This document shows, one piece after another, positions 53,124 through 53,745 of a stretch of 53,745 nt of DNA. Location: NCBI GenBank assembly GCA_015487235.1, contig WFQC01000194.1, positions 1-53,745 on the forward strand, read 5' to 3'. Within the stretch, counting starts at the first letter, position 1; every line of letters starts with the position of its first letter. The notes under the pieces are model-generated. The model saw only the letters and a list, made by a program, of their open reading frames with translations. It ran no database searches and had not been told where the DNA came from. Both the position numbers and the translations under genes were made by a program. Source of the DNA: Alteromonadaceae bacterium. Its GTDB lineage: Bacteria > Pseudomonadota > Gammaproteobacteria > Enterobacterales > Alteromonadaceae.

Positions 53124-53745
53124 ATGAGCAATACCACACAACAGGCTAGCCAATTATTTGATCTTTCAGGAAAAACAGCCCTAGTTACTGGGGCAAGTCG
53201 CGGCATTGGTGCCAGTATCGCCAAAACATTAGCCGCCAATGGTGCACATGTTATTATTTCTAGCCGAAAACTTGATGGCTGTCAGCACATCGCTGATGAA
53301 ATCACCGCCGCAGGTGGTAGTGCAGAAGCGATGCCCTGTCATATTGGTGATACAACACAAATAGAGCAACTTTTTGCAGCGATAAAATCAAAGCATCAGC
53401 AACTTGATATTTTAATTAATAATGCTGCCACCAACCCTTATTTTGGTCATATTTTAGAAACTGACTTAGCCGCTTTTGAAAAGACGGTTGATGTAAATAT
53501 TCGCGGCTACTTTTTTATGTCGGTTAAAGGTGCCAAATTAATGCCTAAAAGTGGTGGCGCAATTGTCAATGTCGCATCGGTTAATGGCGTTATTCCTGGT
53601 GATTTTCAAGGCATTTATTCCATAACCAAAGCAGCCGTTATTTCAATGACAAAAGCCTTTGCTAAAGAGTGTGCACCACTCAATATTCGCGTCAATGCCA
53701 TATTACCCGGCGCAACCGACACCAAGTTTGCAGCCACCTTAGTAA
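53124..53745 (+). CDS. SDR family oxidoreductase, C-terminal part cut off by window edge
   Basis: The ATG at 53124 (CAAGGAAATA upstream) begins an open frame of 207 codons that reaches the right edge. It has the SDR coenzyme motif 'VTGASRGIGASIAKTLAANG', 'LINNAATNP' and the catalytic region 'VASVNG' and 'YSITKAAVISMTKAF'. It is probably an NAD(P)-dependent dehydrogenase. It is the fifth gene of the acyl-CoA operon, 15 nt after the phosphatase gene. Confidence 0.93.
   Translation, partial: MSNTTQQASQLFDLSGKTALVTGASRGIGASIAKTLAANGAHVIISSRKLDGCQHIADEITAAGGSAEAMPCHIGDTTQIEQLFAAIKSKHQQLDILINNAATNPYFGHILETDLAAFEKTVDVNIRGYFFMSVKGAKLMPKSGGAIVNVASVNGVIPGDFQGIYSITKAAVISMTKAFAKECAPLNIRVNAILPGATDTKFAATLV

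Noticed and set aside
1-53745. CRISPR arrays, tRNA and rRNA genes, integrases, prophage
   Set aside because: No regularly spaced repeats, tRNA-like cloverleaf, rRNA sequence, integrase or phage structural gene was seen by eye; a covariance-model search could still reveal a small RNA.

Overview
The window looks like chromosomal DNA of a marine, probably cold-adapted gammaproteobacterium of the Alteromonadales (Colwellia/Thalassotalea type). The DNA is AT-rich. Protein families typical of that group are present: DUF2333, TIGR04219 barrel, DUF5062, choice-of-anchor H, PEP-CTERM and GlyGly-CTERM tags, EfpL, and a GlrK-QseG-GlrR operon. No rRNA, tRNA, CRISPR array, integrase or transposase was seen. 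Both ends cut through genes: an aldo/keto reductase on the left and an SDR dehydrogenase on the right.

Layout. 1-2650: divergent aldo/keto reductase, then a phage-shock (psp) operon that begins with a small secreted protein, followed by pspA, an unlisted 30-aa membrane microprotein, pspC and a membrane protein. A sigma-54-type promoter and paired upstream repeats precede it. 2659-9309: enoyl-CoA hydratase, PCuAC copper chaperone, DUF2333, outer-membrane barrel, fbp, and a secreted zinc metalloprotease. 9429-19248: PEP-CTERM protein, small hypotheticals, MscS channel, ycaO, CoA-transferase plus CPA2 antiporter, and a spermidine-synthase-like system split into a membrane gene and an enzymatic gene. 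19448-25103: uvrA divergent from a YajR-like MFS transporter, two small hypotheticals, and a GreA/B-like factor. 25126-28412: GlyGly-CTERM protein divergent from a PepSY / PhoP-like / PhoQ-like operon. 28614-31138: DUF2202 lipoprotein, patatin phospholipase, EfpL. 31266-35386: glrK-qseG-glrR, divergent from an EF-hand secreted protein. 35480-40564: small hypothetical, oxyR, a probable nuclease, ahpF and ahpC. 40687-46187: DUF3300 protein, XRE-2TM regulator, and a large beta-propeller/amidohydrolase. 46453-53745: small hypothetical, pepB, LysR regulator, then a divergent acyl-CoA-catabolism operon (acyl-CoA dehydrogenase with a premature TAG, SDR, APH-like kinase, histidine phosphatase, SDR).

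The strongest signals beyond plain gene calling are regulatory. (1) A TGTC-N10-GACA site, a near-match and a -24/-12 promoter form a complete GlrR-type sigma-54 control region in front of the EF-hand gene, divergent from the glr operon itself. (2) The same RTTCAG-N5-RTTCAG box sits 54-67 nt before three genes (choice-of-anchor H, pepSY-phoP-phoQ, DUF3300), suggesting a small PhoP-like regulon. (3) The psp operon has a sigma-54-type promoter, and its first gene is a new candidate Psp member. Also notable are an in-frame amber codon in the acyl-CoA dehydrogenase, and a 416-aa protein combining an HhH-like motif with a PD-(D/E)xK-like core, lying between oxyR and ahpF. I found no complete undescribed defence system.
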